From Palaemon carinicauda (lineage: Eukaryota; Arthropoda; Malacostraca; Decapoda; Palaemonidae), in contig NC_090735.1 in the NCBI RefSeq assembly GCF_036898095.1, positions 3,204,978 through 3,268,977 on the forward strand: a stretch of 64,000 nucleotides of DNA, given 5' to 3'. Positions 55,401 to 60,500 of this stretch are shown here, one piece after another; within the stretch, counting starts at the first letter, position 1; the number at the start of each line of letters is the position of its first letter. The notes under the pieces were generated by a model. That model saw only the letters and a program-made list of their open reading frames with translations. It was not told the origin of the DNA and did not search any database. Position numbers and translations under genes: made by a program.

Positions 55401-57493
55401 ATTTTTGAGTAATTTGAATTTTTCCTAACATACTTACCTAGAACTACCTTCTTAGGAGTTACTGGTTAACTCTACCTAACCGACCAGCTTTTCGTATAGT
55501 TTACCCCCCTCTTCCCGTTTTCAACGGGGTCAACCTCTGGCAGTGTGGTACATGCCCTGAGGCGACCCCGGGGTCAGGCAGCGTGCTAGCTCAGGTCAAA
55601 TCGTCAGTAAGTTTCTGGTCGCGACGCGATAAACATCTCGCCGCGCTCTCTCTTACCTTGTGCGACCCTTGTGTCCCCCGATCCTTTGTGCTTACCGCGT
55701 GTTACCCACGTGTTTCATTTTCACTTTCCCGTTCCATCCTTCTGTCTCTTGGTGTGTTAGCTTTGTGTTATGGAGCATCCTCGTCGTTGCCCTGGGCCTG
55801 TGGCTGGGAAGTCTTGCGGAGCTTTCCTCTCTAAGCCTGAGGTTGATCCCTACTCCTTGTGCTCCACGTGTAGGGGGAAAGCGTGTTCTCCTACCTCTAC
55901 GTGCCCGGAGTGTGCTAATTAGTCTGAGATCCAGTGGGTGCTCTTCGGGACGAAGAAGAAGAAGGCAGCTAAGAAGATGCCTAAGGATTCCAGCTTTTCT
56001 TCGCCTGTAGGTTCGCCAGACGACTCGGCAGACCGTAGCGCCCGTCCTTCTTCCCCTACCCAGCGTAGGGGACGAGGTAAGTCCGTTGCGGGAAAGAGGT
56101 CCATTGCCCTTCCCCAAGAGTCTGATATTCCTGTGGGGGAAGTTTCCAGTGTGGGGCAGGCATGTGTGGGGCCTGAGTGTAGTGCGGAAGTGTGGGTAGG
56201 AGGCGAGGGCCTGGTGCCCGCAGGTCCCGTCGCCTCGGAAGATCCAATGTGGGGTAGGCCGAGTGCCGATACTTCCCCTGCCTCGTGGCGTGTTTCGGGT
56301 GCTTCAACCGCCGGGGGAGACACGGAGAAAGGTAGTTCGTCGTCTTCGGACCCCGCCACGTGGGTGAAACCTAGGACTCCCTTCAGGTCTTCCGTTAGAG
56401 GAGAAGAGGATGTAGATCAATGGCTCTGTAAAGGGCTCGCGCGGTCTCCTCCGGCTCCCTCGGCTACGCTACCCCCCGTGTTTCTGCAACCGCCCACACC
56501 TGAGAAACGACGTGATTTTCCCCCCGCAGTCTTGGATGTGTCGGCCGGCCGGAGAGCTCCGTCTTCATCCTCGTCGTCGTCATCGGACTCTTCGTCTTCT
56601 TCGTCTTCAGAGGACGAAGACAGAAACCTTAGCAAGAGGAAGAGGGAGAAATACCGCAAGAAGAAAAAGTCTCGTTCCCGCTCGAGACTCTATGAGTAAA
56701 ATTGTGACCATAAAGTTGTTCACACACAAACAAACGGACAAGCAAGGGCAAAAACATAACCTCTCAACTTCATTGGCGGAGGTAAAAATTGAATATTTAC
56801 GTACTTTACACGGGTCAGAAAAGGATTACGTAAGTACCGCAAGTGCTTCCGTAAATATAATAAAAGGACGTTTTGATATATTCACATAGGAACAAATAAA
56901 CCACTTATAACGAATTAAGAAAAGGACCAACACTTAGAAGAGCAGTAATCAGTAAGTCCATATTCTTTGTCTATTCTATCTATTTACCAAGGCACTTACC
57001 CCAATTTTGGGGGGTAGCAAACATCAAACAAAGGAACAAAAGGAGACCTTTCCTCTCTCCGCTCCTTCCAGCATGACGTGGAATTCAGCCGAGTTTGGCT
57101 GGTATTGCTAGGGTGCCACAGGCCCCCCCCCCCCCCCCCTTCACAGGAATATTCTATATTCCTGTGAGATATCAAATATTCTTTGTGGCCAGACAAAATA
57201 GACTTAATATAGTTGGGCAGGTGGTTGGCTCCTCCTTTCTACCTTATTTGAAGGTACACTCGGGCACACTATTCTACCTTCTTTCTCTTAATCTTGTTTT
57301 TCAAAAGTTTTTATAGTTAATATATGAGAAATTTATTTTAATGCTGTTGCTCTTAAAATATTTCATTTTAATTGTTAACAACTTATCGTAGTTTATTTAT
57401 TTTCTTGTTTCCTTTCCTCACTGGGCTATTTTTCCTGTTGGAGACCTTGGGTTTATACCAACCTGCTTTTACAACTAAGGTTGTAGCTAAGTA

Positions 57494-57528
<35 letters not shown>

Positions 57529-60500
57529 TCAGCTCTTAATGAAGACATACGTACTTCTATTTAAGAGACGATAGACTGTATATGTGTAGGAGTAAATAAA
57601 TCATGCTAATTGAATGATTTACTAAACAAAAAAACGATGTAAAACTGTACACAATAGTTATATTTTCAATTACCTTTTGAAGGAGCTTGTACCATTCAAA
57701 TGTTGCCTTGTGAAACTGGTACTCTTGCTTCTTATCCAATACTGGCCAACAGTCACGAAACACCTTAGATGCCTTCTCCTGGTCAATACAGGTGAACAGA
57801 AAATGAAGGATATGTTCTCCCAATTTCTTATTCATCCGTACAAACATTTTCTGAAAGTATGGGAGATTTTTTTATTATATGACACTATACACACACATCC
57901 TACTATGTCAAGGATATTGGGGCAGACAAAATCCCATGAAGACTAGCTAATAAACAGAAAATATCGAACTAAAGTCTGATAAATAGATTAAAAAATTCTA
58001 TCCTCAACCTCTTTAAATTTTTTCATTCATAAAGACAATTTTACTGTACAGTTTAGCTTCCAGTATAACATAATTTTACAAAACTGTTCTTCTGAGACAT
58101 CTTTTTTTCCTGAAGTTAATGGCATTAGGCCTATTCTTGAATTTATGAATGGTATTAGTGAAGTTAATGGCATTAGGCCTATTCTTGAATTTATGAATGG
58201 TATTATCTTCATATGAAAAAAATGTATGAGTTAAAATTCACCTAAAACCCTCCCTAATAAATTTTCATATTACAAGTATTCTTACACTTCTTAGTTACCA
58301 CCTTCACCCATTCATGATAGTCCTCACTCTCATCGTGACCCTTTTCCTATTCTTTTTTCAAATAACTCTTACCTTCCCTCTCCCTTTGTTAATTCTTAAT
58401 ATGCTTAATCCCTTTACCTGCTTCAATATCACTAATAATTCTTTCCCCACTATCACATACTTTAGTCTTTTCTTTCACTTTCAACCCATTAATTGAAACA
58501 GAAGACAGTCCTCCAACTGCACCTTCACCTATGAAGTCTTAAATCATCTTTACAACTTGCCGATCGTAGCTTGCATTCATTCCTATACTCACTCTTCGTT
58601 CTCTCTTAGTCTTATCGCTAAACCTTCTTCCACTCTTTCTACAATTCCTTCAGTTTTCTCAGCTCCTCCTGCGTATTATTGTCACCTTTCAAACTCTTAT
58701 TCTCTACTATCATCTCTTCTTGTCCTAGTCAAGAGAAATTCATCCTTTGATACCTTTATTTGCTCCTCCATTTTCACAAACAATCCTAATTCTAATTCTT
58801 TCATACGTCCAACATTCGAACCTCGGCAATCCCTGTTCAGGCATTAAAAATAATGAGGTAGGATTGAAAAACAAACCTCACACCTTTGAATCTTATTGAA
58901 AAAAAGTTTCTTCAGTATGAATTTTCCCATTTCTTCATTGTTATATAACTAGACTCTTACACAGGAGGGTAATTTAAGCTACACATTATCCTTAAACCTA
59001 TGATTTCTTAATACTAATAACATTAAAAAGTAAGCCAACAACTTGAAATAAACAAAAAATACATGAAAATTTGCATATATATATATAATTATTATAATTA
59101 CTAGCTAAGCTATAATTCTAGTTGGAAAAGCAGGATGCCATAGGGCTCCAACAGGAAAAATAGCTCAGTGATTAAAGGAAATAAGTTAACAGATTGAACA
59201 CTGTGCCTGAGTGTACCCTCAAGCAAGAAAACTAGTGAAGGACCATGGTACAGAGGCTATGGCACTACACAAGACTAGACAACACAGATTTGATTTTGGA
59301 GTGTCCTTCTCCTACAGGAGTAGCTTACCATAGCTAAGGAGTCTCTTTTACCTTTACCAAGTGGAAAGTAGTCACTGAACAGTTACAGTGCAGTAGTTAA
59401 CAACTCGAGTGTTATCAGGTGTATGGGGAAAGCGGAAAATGTATAAAGAATGGGCCAGATAATTCGGTGTATGTGTAGGCTAGGGAAAAATGAGCCATAC
59501 CTAGAGGATGATTCAATGCAGTACTATCTGGTCACTCAAAGGACTTAATAACTCTCTAGCGGTAGTATCTCAATGGATGGTTGGTGCCTTTGCTAACCTA
59601 TTACCTACTCAACATAAAAACATTCTCTGCAAGTTTGAACTTCTAAAGCTCCAATGATTCAATTGCTTGATTAGGAAGATCCCTCCACAATTTAGTCTTA
59701 GCTGTAATAAAACTTCTAGAATACTGTGCAGTGTTGTCCCTTATGATGGAGAAGGCAAGAATTTTGGAATTAACTACATACCTAATAGTACATACAGAAT
59801 GGAAAGTCCAAGAATATCTGAATGCAAAATATGGCCTGAATTATGAAAAAAACTTATGCCACATGCATAAGAACTAACTGAACGATGGTGCCAGAGACTA
59901 ATATCAAAATCAGAAATAAGAAATTTAATAAACCACAATTTTTGTCCAAAAATTAAGATGAGAGTCAGCAGCTGAACATCAGACAAGAAAACAATACTAG
60001 AAATAAGGTAGACTGAAAGAATTAAAACATTCTTTCATGATAGATTAATCACCAAACGTTTTAAAAGACTTTTCTGAATATACATACTGTACATATATAT
60101 ACGTATCTCCTTTATATAACAAAGAGCATGTGTCTTGGTATAATTATATGAATTTCTTCCAGGTCACGCTCAGTGGCAAGACGTATAACTACTGTACTGT
60201 ACTCGATCTCTCCCCGTCCCTCGGGTAGGGGAGGAGAAGGGTTGCAGTCAGGAGAGGGGAGGGGTGGTAAGGGTTGAATCTGCATGCGTGCATATCCATC
60301 TAAATATTTAGCCACATTCAGTCTTATTCCCACTAAAGGAATACTGTTTGCATTCCTGTAGGAACAAATAAAAGGTTCTAAAAAGATAAAGAAACATGGT
60401 GGCAAAGAGCTGCTTCATATACATCCACATCAGAAGTGGCCAAAGACAGATTGTGGATCCCCTTGCTTCCCGTTGTTACCTAAATACCTTGGTAACGATT

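Noticed and set aside
55692..56359. Minus-strand frames of 140-146 codons over the gag fragment
   Set aside because: Shadow frames of GC-rich sequence. The + frame has the CxxC pairs, Ser run and basic tail.
60112..60362. Possible HAUS6 exon with acceptor TTCCTACAG before 60359
   Set aside because: Exon 1 ends in phase 0, and reading this segment in that phase meets a stop after 15 codons. Exon 1 to exon 2 (57850) joins perfectly without it.
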